DNA of 64,000 nucleotides. It comes from Saccharothrix sp. NRRL B-16348 (GTDB lineage Bacteria; Actinomycetota; Actinomycetes; Mycobacteriales; Pseudonocardiaceae). Positions within the stretch are counted from its first letter, which is position 1, and every line of letters begins with the position of its first letter. The position numbers were made by a program, and so were the translations under genes. Under the pieces are notes generated by a model, which saw nothing but the letters and a program-made list of their open reading frames with translations, was not told the DNA's origin and made no database searches. Positions 47,479 to 58,800 of the stretch are shown in pieces. The stretch lies in NCBI RefSeq assembly GCF_001280085.1, contig NZ_LGED01000210.1:7560-71559 (forward strand). Direction: 5' to 3'.

Positions 47479-47640
47479 GAGATCCGGATCGGGATCGTCG
47501 ACGCGGCCGATCAAGAGGCCGAGCTCCGGTCGTTGCACGGCCGGCTGACGGCGGTGACCGTGCCGGCTGGGTCGTTGGGCGTGTGGTCGCACAACCGGGC
47601 AGCGGCCCCGCCCGTCACCGTCGTCAGGCGGCGAAGTGCC
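47479..47640 (+). pseudogene. Possible fragment of an effector-associated small domain
   Basis: Between converging genes, one frame reads EIRIGIVDAADQEAELRSLH, then GRLTAVTVPAGSLGVW. It resembles the start of the short actinobacterial component that accompanies STAND, CHAT and related conflict genes (IRI----D--AEL-SL--WL). It has no own start, no effector gene beside it, and homology stops before the SRPBCC 3' end. Low-confidence remnant. Confidence 0.22.
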
Positions 47641-48085
47641 CCTTCACGCTCGCGATCTCCTGGGCGAAAAGGGCTTCCAGGTCGTCCAGGAAGCCGGCCG
47701 GCGCGCCGGGGACCACGCGGAACTCGCGCTCCCAGTCGATGAAGCTGCGGCCCGGCTCGTTCGTGACCGGCCGGACCCGGTAGGTGGCCACGTAGTCCAC
47801 GATGAACAGCACCTGCGCGACCGAGCGGTAGGTGAGCGAGCGGTCGGTCTCCGAGCGGCCGACGACTTCCTCGCGGGCCAGGTCGTGGTTGGGCAGGAGG
47901 GTGAACTCGAACGTCGACGGCACCTTCTTCGCCGAGCCGCCGTGGGTCCAGTGGGCGTTCTCGATGCCCTCGCCGAACACGATGTCGAGCAGCACCATCA
48001 TGTCCCGGACCTTCGCCCAGACCTCGTCGGGGTCCGCGTCCAGGACGGCGGAGTGGTAGACGGAGTACTTCGGCGACAAGGCCAT
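47624..48085 (-). CDS. SRPBCC-family (polyketide cyclase/dehydrase-like) protein
   Basis: A 153-residue protein, ATG at 48085 with TTAGGAGA upstream. It has the START/SRPBCC order: a first strand ending YHSAVLDADPDEVWAKVRDM, a central sheet (PSTFEFTLLPNHDLAREEVVGRSE in part, LTYRSV), and a long C-terminal helix (PAGFLDDLEALFAQEIASVK). These proteins bind hydrophobic ligands; some are cyclases or lyases, many are uncharacterised. It converges on the thiopeptide operon, so shared function is possible but unsupported. Confidence 0.75.
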   Translation of the reverse strand: MALSPKYSVYHSAVLDADPDEVWAKVRDMMVLLDIVFGEGIENAHWTHGGSAKKVPSTFEFTLLPNHDLAREEVVGRSETDRSLTYRSVAQVLFIVDYVATYRVRPVTNEPGRSFIDWEREFRVVPGAPAGFLDDLEALFAQEIASVKGHFAA

Positions 48086-48403
48086 GGTGGGTCTCCTAAT
48101 GCGTGGCGAGCAGCCTTCGGGGGAAGCGCCGGACGGGCGGGCTGCGGAATGCGTGCCCAGTTGACCAAGTCGTCGAACGCCGACGTCGTGTTACCGGACG
48201 CCGCTGTGATCAGTTCGTGCACTCGACCTGTCGGTCCGGGCTCGGGTTCGACACCGCCGGAAAGCGGATCCGGGTACGGGTGGGGCCCATCGCCCACGTG
48301 GTCGTCGCGGTCGACGCGCACGGTGCCACCGCAACCGGAACCCTGGACCACGCCGGAGCGCGCAGCGATACGACGGCTCACGTGAGTCAGGTCCCGGCCG
48401 TGG
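48086..48403. other. Intergenic region without a supported gene
   Basis: About 320 bases between the SRPBCC gene and a truncated secreted-protein gene. Open frames exist on both strands, but none has a ribosome site, a family motif or a plausible start. Only the SRPBCC leader at its left end is assigned. Confidence 0.4.
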
Positions 48404-48795
48404 TCATGCGTGCAACGTACCTGCTGCTCGCGCGGATCGAGGGCATGCGGCCAGTCCAGGAGCCGCCGCACCACCGGTGGCCGGAGCTCCGGTGGAACGG
48501 TGATGCGGATCAGGCTCGGAAGATGGCCCCCGCAGGGTCCGGTCGATCGTGCCCTCGCTCCCGGCGCCGGCGCTGAAAGCGAACCTCGTGCATTTCACGT
48601 CGTAGTAGTGGTATGCCTCGGCGTCCGTGTCGTTCTTCGCGTAGTCGCCCCGTTCCAGGGCCAAGGCGTGGCAGTTGTCGTTCGACGGGTTGACCAGCAC
48701 CGCCTCACCGTTGACGTAGAACGTGCCACTCGCAGCGACAGCGGTGCCGACCGTCCCGGTGGCCACCATCAGCGCCGTGGCTGCCACCACCACAA
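48404..48795 (-). pseudogene. Truncated small secreted protein gene
   Basis: Minus-strand reading gives a signal-like stretch (AATALMVATGTVGTAVAA), then a compact domain with GTFYVNGEAVLVNPSNDNCH and HYYDVKCTRFAFSAG, containing two Cys. Upstream of the hydrophobic stretch the sequence becomes the IS30 fragment, so the start appears lost. After GTIDRTL the translation turns Pro/Ser/Ala-rich and may also be non-native. I do not recognise the family. Confidence 0.4.
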
Positions 48796-49137
48796 CGCCG
48801 TCCGCGACGCCCTCACGGCAGTGCTCGGCCGACTGCCGAGTCGCTGCGACTGGCACTGACCTGGGACCAGGGCTCGGAGATGGCCTGCCACGACCAGATC
48901 GCGCCACTCCTGAAAGAAGGGGTGTACTTCGGCCACCCGGCAAGTCCGTGGCAGCGCGGCACGAACGAAAACACGACCGGATTGCTGCGTCAGCACTTTC
49001 CGAAACGCATCGACCTCTCGATCCACACACCGGCAGACCTCCAGGCCATCCAGGACCGCCTCGACCGCCGCCCACGCAAGACCCTCGGCTGGCGCACGCC
49101 CGCAGACGTCCTCCAAGACGTACTGGCATCATGATCC
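48796..49137 (+). pseudogene. IS30-family transposase C-terminal remnant, frameshifted
   Basis: One frame gives AVRDALTAVLGRLP; after one missing base near 48835 the adjacent frame continues ESLRLALTWDQGSEMA, then ASPWQRGTNENTTGLLRQHF and KTLGWRTPADVLQDVLAS-stop. This is the last third of an IS30 transposase, including the NENT-G segment with the final catalytic Glu. The first two thirds are absent. The conserved LTWDQG is intact here, unlike in the copy at 18.3-18.9 kb. Confidence 0.8.
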
Positions 49138-49402
49138 AACAACGTTGCGATGATCACTCGAATCCTCCTAGAACCCAGGCGACCACCGGGGGTCCATATT
49201 CGAGCGCCATTGACAACTTGACCACTTCCGCGCGCAGATGACCATCTGATCAGGTATCGAGGGCAGTTCCCGATCGCAACGCGCGTTAATGCCGATGACC
49301 GGACGTCTCCAGTGGCAGGAGCGTCACCGACAACGGCACAGCCCTGTCGCGGACGTTTCCTCAGGCGCAGCGGTCCCGACCCGACCGACCGCCGCCTCAC
49401 AC

Positions 49403-49630
49403 TCATTCGCCGCTCGCCGGAGGAGCGACGACCGGTCCGAGCAGGTCTGCGGTCGACGGCTGGTGGAAGTGCCGGGCCCAGTCGAGCGGGGTCACGTCGA
49501 AGTGCTGGTCGCGGAGGTCCGGATCGGCGCCCAGTTCCAGCAGCCTACGGACGAGCAGCTCCCACCCGAGATCCCGTGCGACTGCGCGGACCTTGACGAA
49601 CGCGCGAAGCGCGACCGGTTCCTGGCGCAC
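49403..49630 (-). pseudogene. Ankyrin-repeat C-terminal fragment
   Basis: A 75-residue frame from GTG at 49630 contains one good ankyrin unit (ELLVRRLLELGADPDLRD, then VTPLDWARHF). A functional ankyrin fold needs several units and upstream sequence has no more, so this is probably the tail of a lost gene. A tiny stand-alone protein is possible but no ribosome site is evident. Confidence 0.4.
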
Positions 49631-49790
49631 GCCGCCCTGCTGACGGTAGGCACGGCCATCGGCAGGTGGGGCTGCCGCGCTCCAGCGTGCCGCTCCGCTC
49701 GTCCCGTGTAGTCCGTCCCGTGTAGCCCTTGCCACGTGCGGGGCCGAACACCCACCCCGTCGGCGCGACGCCCTGATCGCCGGTCGAACG

Positions 49791-49824
49791 CCTGGTGGCC
49801 GGTACAATCGGACCGGCCACCAGG
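49791..49824. terminator. 13-bp perfect inverted repeat after the lectin gene
   Basis: CCTGGTGGCCGGT (49791-49803) and its exact complement (49812-49824) enclose an 8-base loop. It lies 22 bases past the stop of the tachylectin gene on the minus strand. Typical high-GC terminator without a U-tract. Confidence 0.8.
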
Positions 49825-49846
49825 AACTGTGATCAACCCGGACCGG

Positions 49847-52603
49847 CTACTTGCCCTCCGGGACCTCGCCCTTGCTGGACTTGATCGTCACGAGCTCTCG
49901 CGACGTCGCGCCGGGCGCGGTGGACATGGCCGCGCCCGAGTCCGACGTGTAGGCCGTGAGTTGCCAGAGGAAGTAGTTCCCCTCACCGTTGCGGAAGAAC
50001 ACCCGCTCCTCCGAGCCGCCGCCGGCGGCGAACGCCGGGTCGACGATGGACTGGTCGTGGTTGGTTTGCCAGGTGCGCCACGTCGACGCGCCGGGCACCG
50101 TCTGACCGCCCCGGTACACGAACCCGTCGGAGCCGCGGACGACGACTTCGACGATGCCGTGCGCGTTGACGATGGCGGCGGGCGAGCCCGCGAACGTCAG
50201 GCTGCCGCTGATATCCGTCCACCCGGTGAAGGACGTGCCCTCCTTCTGGGTGTACAGCTTGTTGTCGGTGGCGCGGGTGACGATCTGCACCTTGCCGTCG
50301 GCAAACACCACGGCTGACGGCGTGCCGGCGCCGCTGATGCCGCCGGCGAGCCGGCCGGGGCCGAACACGCCGTTGGTCAGCTTGCGGACGGCGATCACGT
50401 TGGAGACGCTGCGGTAGACGATCTCGAAGCTGTTCCCGCTGGGCACCACGGTGAAGTCGGCGGTGATGTTGTAGTCGGTGGAGCTGATGACCTTCCGCCA
50501 CGGCTTGAACCCGCGGACGTCATCGAACTCCTCCGCGTACCAGAGCTTGTTCTTGTCGTCGACGGCGAACACGGTCAGCAGGTTGTTGCCACCGCGCACC
50601 ACCACCGGGCTGCTGGAAAGCGCGCCGTTCACGCCGGCGGGACCGGTCCACTGGCTGCTGCCCGAGGCGTTCTGGGTGTACGCCGCGACGTGCGCGTTCA
50701 TACCCCTGGCCAGCATGACGAACCGGCCGTCCTGGCGCTGCGCCAACGTGGCCCGGCCGGCCGCAGTCTGGTAGCCGGACAACCCCTGCCACTCGATGAA
50801 CTCGGAGCCGGTGGAGGCTTGGTAGCCGCGCACCAGGCTGCCGGGATCGGTCACCATGGCGATCTCGAACCGCTGGTTGTTCGAATTGAACGCCAGTTGC
50901 GCGCGCTCGTTGGCCGGCGTCGGCACGACAGGTGGCGTCACGGTCGCGGGCGACACCAGCTTGCAGGCGTCGATGTCAGCGCTGATCTCGGAGATCCCCG
51001 GCCAGTTGACGAGGTGCTCCTTCCAAGTGCCCTCGGCGCCGTGGGCGAAGGTCTTTGCCGTCGGGTCGTACCGGTACCAGTAGATGTCCTGGCCGCCGAG
51101 ACCGTAGATGATGTCGGCGCCTGGGGAGACGATCTGGTGGAAGCCGTTCCAGCCGGCGGCGACGTTCGTGCCGTAGTCCAGCCAGCGGCGGTTCTTCCAG
51201 TCGTAGTGGAACCGGTAGAGCGTACCGGACTGGACGGCGGGGTCGCGGGCGTAGAGCACTCCGTCACCCGCGGCGAACACCTGGTCGTACTTCCCCCAGC
51301 CGGTGTCGAGGGTGGTCTGGGTCCACGTCTTGGCGGTGTCGTCGTAGATGCTGTGCGTCAGTTCGCCGTTCGCGGGCACGCTGTAGAAGTGGTTGTTGGC
51401 GTCCACCGTGATGCGGTACCGGTAGCGCGGGTCGTCCCACCCGAGCCAACCCGTGCCGATGCGGACGTGCATGCCGTTGTTGTCCCAGCCGGCGCCGTTC
51501 CAACGGTGTCGGTCGAGCGCTCCGTCAGTGCGCAGGAGGTACTTGTACCCGTTGGGGCCACCCAGGAACCGGGTGGGCCAGTTGGCTCCGACGCCGTTGT
51601 CGAACTCCCAGTTGGACAGACCGGTTTCCGGTTCCATGTGCGGACGGAGCCGGAAGTCGTTGTTGGTCATCGACCCGAAGATGTTCGCCGAGGGCTTGCA
51701 CTCCACATCGGACCCGACCGGGGCGAGCTTGCAGCTGTCCACGGCGGCGGCGATCTCGTCCGCGTCGGTCCAGACGGCGATCAACTCCTTCCAGCTCCCG
51801 CTGCGGCCGTGCATCCACATGGCGCCGGCGGGCGAGTAGCGGTACCACCACACGCCGCCGTCCGGCGACAGCCCGTAGATCACATCCGCGCCGGGGGAGA
51901 CCAGCTGCTTGAACCCGTTCCAACCCGACGCCAGATCCTTCTCCCGCTGCACCCAGGTGGAGGTGCGGAAGTCGTAGTGGGACCGGAAGAGGGTGCCGGC
52001 CTTGAGGACGGGATCGCGGGTGTAGATCACTCCGTCGCCGGCGGCGAACAACTGGTCGTACTTCTGCCAACCCGTGGCGAGTGCCCGGTGGGTGAACGTC
52101 TTGGTGATCTCGTCGTACTGGCTCATGACGAGTTCGCCGGTCGGGTTGATCCGGTAGATGTTGTTGTTGACGTCGACCGTGATGCGGTAGCGGTGGGCCG
52201 CCAGGTTCCACGGGTTCCAGCCACTGCCCAGCACTTCGGGGGTTCCGTTGTTGTCCCACGCCGTGCCGTTCCAGCGGTACCTGTGCAGTTCGCCGGCTGG
52301 GGAGATCAAGAAGACGTAGCCGTTGGCGCCGGCCATGAACCGGGTGTCCCAAACCGAGCCGATGCCTTGGTTGCCGGTCCACGAATTGCCGCCCGACTCG
52401 GGCTCGTCGTGCTTGCGGAGGTTGAGTGCCGGGTTGCCGGCCAACCCCACGAACACGTTGGCAGCCGGCGTGCACTGGCTCGTCTCGACCGCGCCGGCGA
52501 GGTTGCCCCCGGAGGCGAGGATCGGCAAACCGGCGACGCCGAGCACTGCGGCGAGTGAGAGCTGCACCAGACGTCTGAACGACCGGCGCGACGGTCTTGT
52601 CAT
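49847..52603 (-). CDS. Secreted tachylectin-type / beta-propeller lectin
   Basis: A 918-residue protein; ATG at 52603 is chosen for GAGGGG upstream. Residues 1-40 are a twin-Arg-like or Sec signal (RPSRRSFRRLVQLSLAAVLG). Two similar tachylectin-2-type propeller regions follow, about 45-300 and 305-560, marked by NPTGEL/VPANGEL, YRITVD, FAAGDGVIYTRDP/FAAGDGVLYARDP and SPGADVIYGL/SPGADIIYGL blades. Residues about 575-890 form a further propeller of PLL-lectin type with repeated A---DG and W--- motifs. No catalytic site is seen. Such proteins bind glycans, and this one probably acts at the surface or outside. It is divergent from the Rhs toxin gene over a 258-base spacer that should hold both promoters. 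Confidence 0.85.
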   Translation of the reverse strand: MTRPSRRSFRRLVQLSLAAVLGVAGLPILASGGNLAGAVETSQCTPAANVFVGLAGNPALNLRKHDEPESGGNSWTGNQGIGSVWDTRFMAGANGYVFLISPAGELHRYRWNGTAWDNNGTPEVLGSGWNPWNLAAHRYRITVDVNNNIYRINPTGELVMSQYDEITKTFTHRALATGWQKYDQLFAAGDGVIYTRDPVLKAGTLFRSHYDFRTSTWVQREKDLASGWNGFKQLVSPGADVIYGLSPDGGVWWYRYSPAGAMWMHGRSGSWKELIAVWTDADEIAAAVDSCKLAPVGSDVECKPSANIFGSMTNNDFRLRPHMEPETGLSNWEFDNGVGANWPTRFLGGPNGYKYLLRTDGALDRHRWNGAGWDNNGMHVRIGTGWLGWDDPRYRYRITVDANNHFYSVPANGELTHSIYDDTAKTWTQTTLDTGWGKYDQVFAAGDGVLYARDPAVQSGTLYRFHYDWKNRRWLDYGTNVAAGWNGFHQIVSPGADIIYGLGGQDIYWYRYDPTAKTFAHGAEGTWKEHLVNWPGISEISADIDACKLVSPATVTPPVVPTPANERAQLAFNSNNQRFEIAMVTDPGSLVRGYQASTGSEFIEWQGLSGYQTAAGRATLAQRQDGRFVMLARGMNAHVAAYTQNASGSSQWTGPAGVNGALSSSPVVVRGGNNLLTVFAVDDKNKLWYAEEFDDVRGFKPWRKVISSTDYNITADFTVVPSGNSFEIVYRSVSNVIAVRKLTNGVFGPGRLAGGISGAGTPSAVVFADGKVQIVTRATDNKLYTQKEGTSFTGWTDISGSLTFAGSPAAIVNAHGIVEVVVRGSDGFVYRGGQTVPGASTWRTWQTNHDQSIVDPAFAAGGGSEERVFFRNGEGNYFLWQLTAYTSDSGAAMSTAPGATSRELVTIKSSKGEVPEGK

Positions 52604-52861
52604 GAGAATGCCCCTCGATGCGGACGCGTCAAAGCACACGTGGGTGCTCCACGCGTCCGGTAGGTGATGTCATCCCCCCTTGGGATGCCGAGCGGCTTTC
52701 TACCAGATGTTGTGACATGTGGGGAGAGCTGAGAAGTGCATCTCACCATCCGGTTGCCGAGCGGAATCCGTGCGGACAACAAAACCTTGTGGCGTTCGGC
52801 CACCGCACCCTAGGCTCGCGGTCGCTCTCTTCCGCTGTGATGCTCCGGGGGGAAATCCACC

Positions 52862-55800
52862 ATGGTCGGCCGTCGTGCCGCGCGTTTTCGCGCGCCCAAA
52901 TTTTTGTTGCCGTTGCTCGGCCTTTTTCTCACGGCCACTTTGGTGGTGGGTGTCGGTGGACCCACGTTTCCCTGGTCGCCGGGGTCCGGTAAGGATGACC
53001 CGTCCGAACTGACGGAGCTCCTGGAACGAGCCAGAGACCTTGCCAGAGACCAGGAGTCGGGCAGCGCCGAGGGCCTGACGGACTCCAGCGAGAGCCGTGA
53101 CGGCAACTGGGACATGCCGGTCTCCGAGCAGTCCAAGCACGCCCGGCCCGCGGCCCAGCGGCTCGACGACGTCGTCCGCAACGAGGCGAAGGTGGTCGAC
53201 GCCCCCACGAACCCCACCGGGTTCGACGCCGACACGAGCGTCGAGGACCCCGCGCGGCGCGGCCGCAACGAGCGCACGTTCCGCAACACCGACGGCACGC
53301 ACACCACCGAGTTCAGCAACACCCCGGTCAACCACCAGCTGCCCGACGGCACCTGGGCGCCGATCGACTCCACGCTGGTAGACGACGGAGCGGGCTGGCA
53401 CAACGCCTCCGACCAGGTGGACGTCCGCTTCGCGCGCTCGTCCGCCGCGGGCGACCTGGTGCGCATCCGCCTCGACGGCGACCACGAGTTGGCGTACGGA
53501 CTGAGCGGCGCGCGTGACGTTGCCGGGCAGGCGAGCGGCACCACGGTCACCTACCCGGGCGTGGCCGACCGGACCGACCTGCGCGTCGAGTCCGTGTCGG
53601 GCGGCGCGAAGGAGACGATGGTCCTCCAAGACCGAGCTGCCGCTCGGTCTTGGAGCTTCCCCCTGCGGCTGAAGGGCCTCTCGGCGCGGATCGTCGACGG
53701 CGCGGTCTCGCTCGTGGACGGCTCGGGCGCCGAGCGGATGCGCATCCCCGCTGGCTACATGGTCGACTCCGCGCCGGTGACGGACACCTCCGGTCCTGCC
53801 ACCTCGCACGGCGTGCGGTACGAGCTGGCTGACAACGGGGGCACGTTGCGCGTCGTGCTCGACCAGGCGTGGCTGGACGACCCGAAGCGCGTGTACCCGG
53901 TGCTGGTCGACCCCAGCGTCTTCGAGGGCCGCGGCACCCAGAGCATGTACATCGCGGGCAGCACGCGGGTGAACAACCCGAGCGAGCTGCGCATCGGCCT
54001 GGACGGCGGAGTGTCGTACACCTCGTACGTCGCGTTCCCCGATGTAGTGACCCGCCTGCGCAACCACAAGGTCTTCGGCGCCGCGCTCCAGGTCGTGAAC
54101 TTCGACTCCACCACCTGCCAGCCGCGGCCCCTCGCCGTGCACCCGGTGACGCAGGACTGGTCCAACGGCCTGAACGGCCCGGCGCTGGGCGCTCCGATCG
54201 CGGGCGCGTCGTTCTCGCACGGCTTCATCGCGCTCGGCCAGACCCGCTCGGCCTGTCCCGCCGCGCAAGAGGTGGTCGACCTCGGCACCGGCGGCCAGCA
54301 GCTCATCCAGGACTGGGTGAAGGGCGGCCTGAACCACGGCCTCGCGCTGCGGGCCGGCGACTACCGCAACAACGGCGGCTTCAAGAAGTTCACCGGCAGC
54401 AACTCGGCGAACCCGCCGAAGCTGTACGTCACGCACAGCCCGTACGACGCCCGGTACGTCATCGATCAGCCCATCCCGAACCCGCCGGTCACGCGCGTGC
54501 AGAACGGCATCGTGAAGATCACCGTCACGAACACCGGCGCGTCGACGTGGACCCCGGCCTCGTACGACCTCGCGTACAAGCTGTTCGACGCGAACACGAA
54601 CCAGCAGCTGGCGACGGTGCGGTCGGCGGGCCTGCCGCGCGACGTCCCGCCGGGTGACACGGTCACCCTCGACGCGGTGGTCGAGAAGCGCGACCAGGGC
54701 GTGTACGTCCTCGACTTCTCCATGCGGCACAACGCCGTCATGTTCACCGACGAGCAGGTCGCGCCGGCCCGCATCACGTTGCAGATCTTCAACATCCCGC
54801 CGGTCGTGAGCGAGCAGTACCCGCCGGCGGGACACAGCGTGGAGACACTGCGCCCGCAGCTGTGGGCCAAGGGCGAGGACCACGAGAACAACCCGTTGCA
54901 CTACCGGTTCGAGGTGTGCGAGAGGGACGACCAGGGCAACCCGGTCTCCTGCTTCGACTCCGGCCGCCAGCCGAACGTCTACTGGACCGTCCCGGACGGG
55001 AAGCTGCGCTGGGACAAGGTCTATCTGTGGCGGACGTGGCTGTGGGACGGCCAGTCCGAGAGCGAGGGGCTGCCGTTCTCGGCGCTGCTGTCCTCCGTGC
55101 CGCAGCCCGAGGTGACTTCCCGCCTCGGCAACGCCCCCTACACCGGCAACGGCCTCGGCTTCGACCCGATGGTCGGCAACTACACGACGGCCGCGGTCGA
55201 CGCGACGACTGCGACGGTCGGGCCCGAGCTGAACGTCGCCCGCACGTACAACAGCCTCGACCCACGGCGTGACCTGGCGTTCGGCACCGGCTGGTCGTCC
55301 CGCTACGACATGCGGGTCGTCGCCGACGCCGACGGCTCCGGCAACGTCATCGTCACCTACCCGGACGGCCAGCAGATCCGCTTCGGCCGCAACCCCGACG
55401 GCAGTTACACCGCGCCGCCCGGCCGGTTCGCCACGCTGACACCGATCCCGGAAGCGGAGACGGGCGGCTGGCGGCTGGTCGACAAGGATCGCACCCTCTA
55501 CTCGTTCCGCGCCGACGGCGTGCTGAAGTCCATTAAGGACAGTGCGGCTCGGCACGTCGAGCTGGTGTACGACATCGACGGCAAGCTGTGGAAGGCGATC
55601 AGCCGCACCAGCAACCGGACCCTGACGTTCCGTTGGTCGGGCAACCACGTCGTCGAGGTCAAGACCGAGCCGGTCGACGGCGCGGCGCTGACATGGGTCT
55701 ACCGCTACGACGCCGACCGGCTGCTGGAGGCGTGCAACCCCGACGGGCACTGCACCCGCTACCAGTACGGCAACGGCTCGCACTACCGCAGTGTCGTGCT

Positions 55801-58800
55801 GGACTCGCGCCCGGACTCGTACTGGCGGCTCGGTGAGGCCGCCGGTCCCGACGCCGGCAGCCAGGTCAGCGTGAAGTTGGGCAAGGACAAGGCGACCTTC
55901 GTCGGCGTCCAGACCGTCAACCACGGCAAGCCCGGCGCGTTGACCGGCAGTGACGATCGCGCGGTCGAGCTGAACGGCAGCTCGCACATCCGCCTGCCCG
56001 ACCAGACCGTGAACAAGCACCGCGACCTGGCCATCGAGCTGTGGTTCCGGACGTCGTCCGCCGGTCCGCTGATCGGCTACCAGGACAAGCCGCTCGGCGA
56101 GACGCCGACGGCGGGCGCGCCGCTGCTCTACATCGGCTCCGACGGCAGGCTGCGCGGCCAGTTCCACACCGGCGCGGCGACGCCGACGCCGATCACCAGC
56201 GCCGCGGACAAGGTCGTCAGGGACGGCCAGTGGCACCACGTGGTGCTGTCCGGTTCGCTGGCGACCCAGACGCTCTACCTCGACGGTGAGGTCGTCGGCT
56301 CGATCGAGGGTGTGATCGACCACCCGCGCCTGGAGTACGTGCAGGTCGGCGCGGCCCACACGATCAACGCGCACCCGTCGATCGGCGCCGGCCGCACCAC
56401 GCTGGCGGGCGAGGTCGACGAGGTCGCCCTGTACGCCCGGCCCCTCGGCCTCACCCAGGTCCGGGCGCACTACCGCGCCGCCGCGGCCGGTGACCAGGTC
56501 ACCAAGGTGACCATGCCGAGCATGCGGGTGGCCGCGGAGGTCACCTACGACAACGTCCACGACCGCATGAAGGAGTACGTCGACAGCGACGGCGGTCGGT
56601 GGCAGCTCGGCGTCCCCACGGTCGGCGGGTCGGAGACCAACATCATCCGCTCGGTCCGCGTCGTCGACCCGGGCGGGCGCCCGCAGTACTACGACTTCGA
56701 CGGCCTCAAGGGCCGCATCCTGCGCCAGGTCACACCGCTCGGCACCGGGCCGCGGCCGGAGGACATCGTCGGCCGCGACTGCCGGACCAACGAGGACGGC
56801 CTGGTCACGTGCAGCGGGCTCGTGGTCAGCCTCGGCGTGCGGCTGTTCGACTACGACCAGTCGGGCTTCCAGCACACGATCACCGACGAGGACGGCAACA
56901 AGGCCACCCTGGTGCACGACAGCCGCGGCAACCTCACGAGCAAGACCACGTGCCGCACCCCCGACAACTGCCAGACCACGCGCTACACGTACCAGCCCCC
57001 GACGGCCGACCCGACCGACCCGCGGACCGACAAGCTCATCGCCACCCGTGACGCGCGGTCGTCCGGACCGGCCGACAACACGTACCTGACCACGTCGGAG
57101 CACACGGCGTTCGGTGAGCTGGCGAAGGAGACCAGTCCGGACGGCGGGTCCACGTTCCACACCTACACCGACGGCACGTCCGACGCCGTGGGCGGCGGCA
57201 AGGAACCCGCGCAGCTGCTCAAGGCCACCACCGACCCGCGTGGCGCAACCGTCGTCAACAAGTACTACGCCAACGGCGACCTGGCGGAGACGCTGTCGCC
57301 GTCGGGCCTGCGGACCGTGTTCACCTACGACGCGCTCGGCCGCCGGATCACTACGACCGAGCACTCCGACGCGCACCCGGCCGGCGTCCGCACGACCTAC
57401 AAGTACGACAAGCTCGGCCGCGTCGTGGAGGTGACCTACCCGGCCGCCACGAACGCCGTCACCGGCGCCGCCCGCACCGAACGGGAGACGACCGAGTACG
57501 ACCCGGACGGCAACACGACGAAGGCCGAGGTCGTGGACCTCGCCGACGCCGGCTCCCCGCGCACCTCGACGTTCGAGTTCGACCAGTACGGCCGGATGGT
57601 CAAGGCGGTCGGCCCCGAGGGCAACGAGGCGTCGTTCGGCTACGACCACTTCGGCAACCGCACGTGGGCGGTGGACGCCAACGGCGTGAAGACCGTGTGG
57701 ACCTACACCGCGCGCAACAAGGTCGCACAGGTCCGCCTGGTCGGCTGGCACGGCAAGGCGATCACGCCCGGCGCCACCGACATCGCGCCCGTCGACCCGG
57801 AGACGCCGCTGCCCGACCTGGTGCTGGAGGCCAACCAGTACGACCACTCGGGCCGCCTGTCGGCGCAGGTCGACGCGATGGGTAGGCGCACGGCCTACTC
57901 CTACTACGCCGACGGCCTCGTCCGCGAGATCACGGCCAAGGCCGACAACAAGCCCGAGACGCTGCCCGTCGTCATCCAGCAGAACACCTACGACGCAGCC
58001 GGCAACCTGCTCCGCCAGGTCGGCGCGGGCGGCAAGGTCGTCGCGCACGAGGTCGACGCCACCGGCCGTGTGTTCGCCACCACGCAGGAGCCGGACACCC
58101 TCCGCCGCCGCACCGAGTACCGCTACGACCTGAGCGGCAACATCACCCAGGTCGTGCGGACCGGCGCGCACTCCGGCACCGGCCTGTTCGGCGCCTCGTT
58201 CGCCGAGGTCGTCGACTTCGAGTACGACATGGCCGGCCGCCAGATCAAGGAGTCGCTGCGCGGCCCGACAGGCCCCGTGATCACCCGGACCACCTACGAC
58301 CAGCGCGACCTCGTCACCAAGGTGGTCGCACCGCTGGGCAACGTGACCGGTGGCGTCACCGCCGACCACACCACCGAATACCGCTACGACGAGCGAGGCC
58401 GCACCACGGCCGTAGTCCTGCCGCCAGTCCGCGCGGAGGAGAACGCGCAGGCCGCGACCGTCGTCCGGCCGACCACCACCACCGGCTACAACGCGTTCGG
58501 CGAGGTCACCGAGGTCCGCAACCCGGCCGGCGGGGTCATGAAGATGGCCTACGACAAGTCCGGTCGGACCGTGCGCACCGAGTCGCCCGCCTACCAGGCG
58601 CCGGGCGCGTCCACGCCGATCACCGCGGCGGTGCTCGCCGAGTACGACCGGATGGGCCGCGTCACCAAGACCACCGACCCGGCCGGCGCGGTCATCCGCA
58701 TGTACTACGACCAGCGTGGACGCGTCGTCGAGAAGCAGGACCCGAACCCGACCAACCCGGGCGAGCCGGGCGGCAGCTGGCGGTACAGCTACACCCACGC

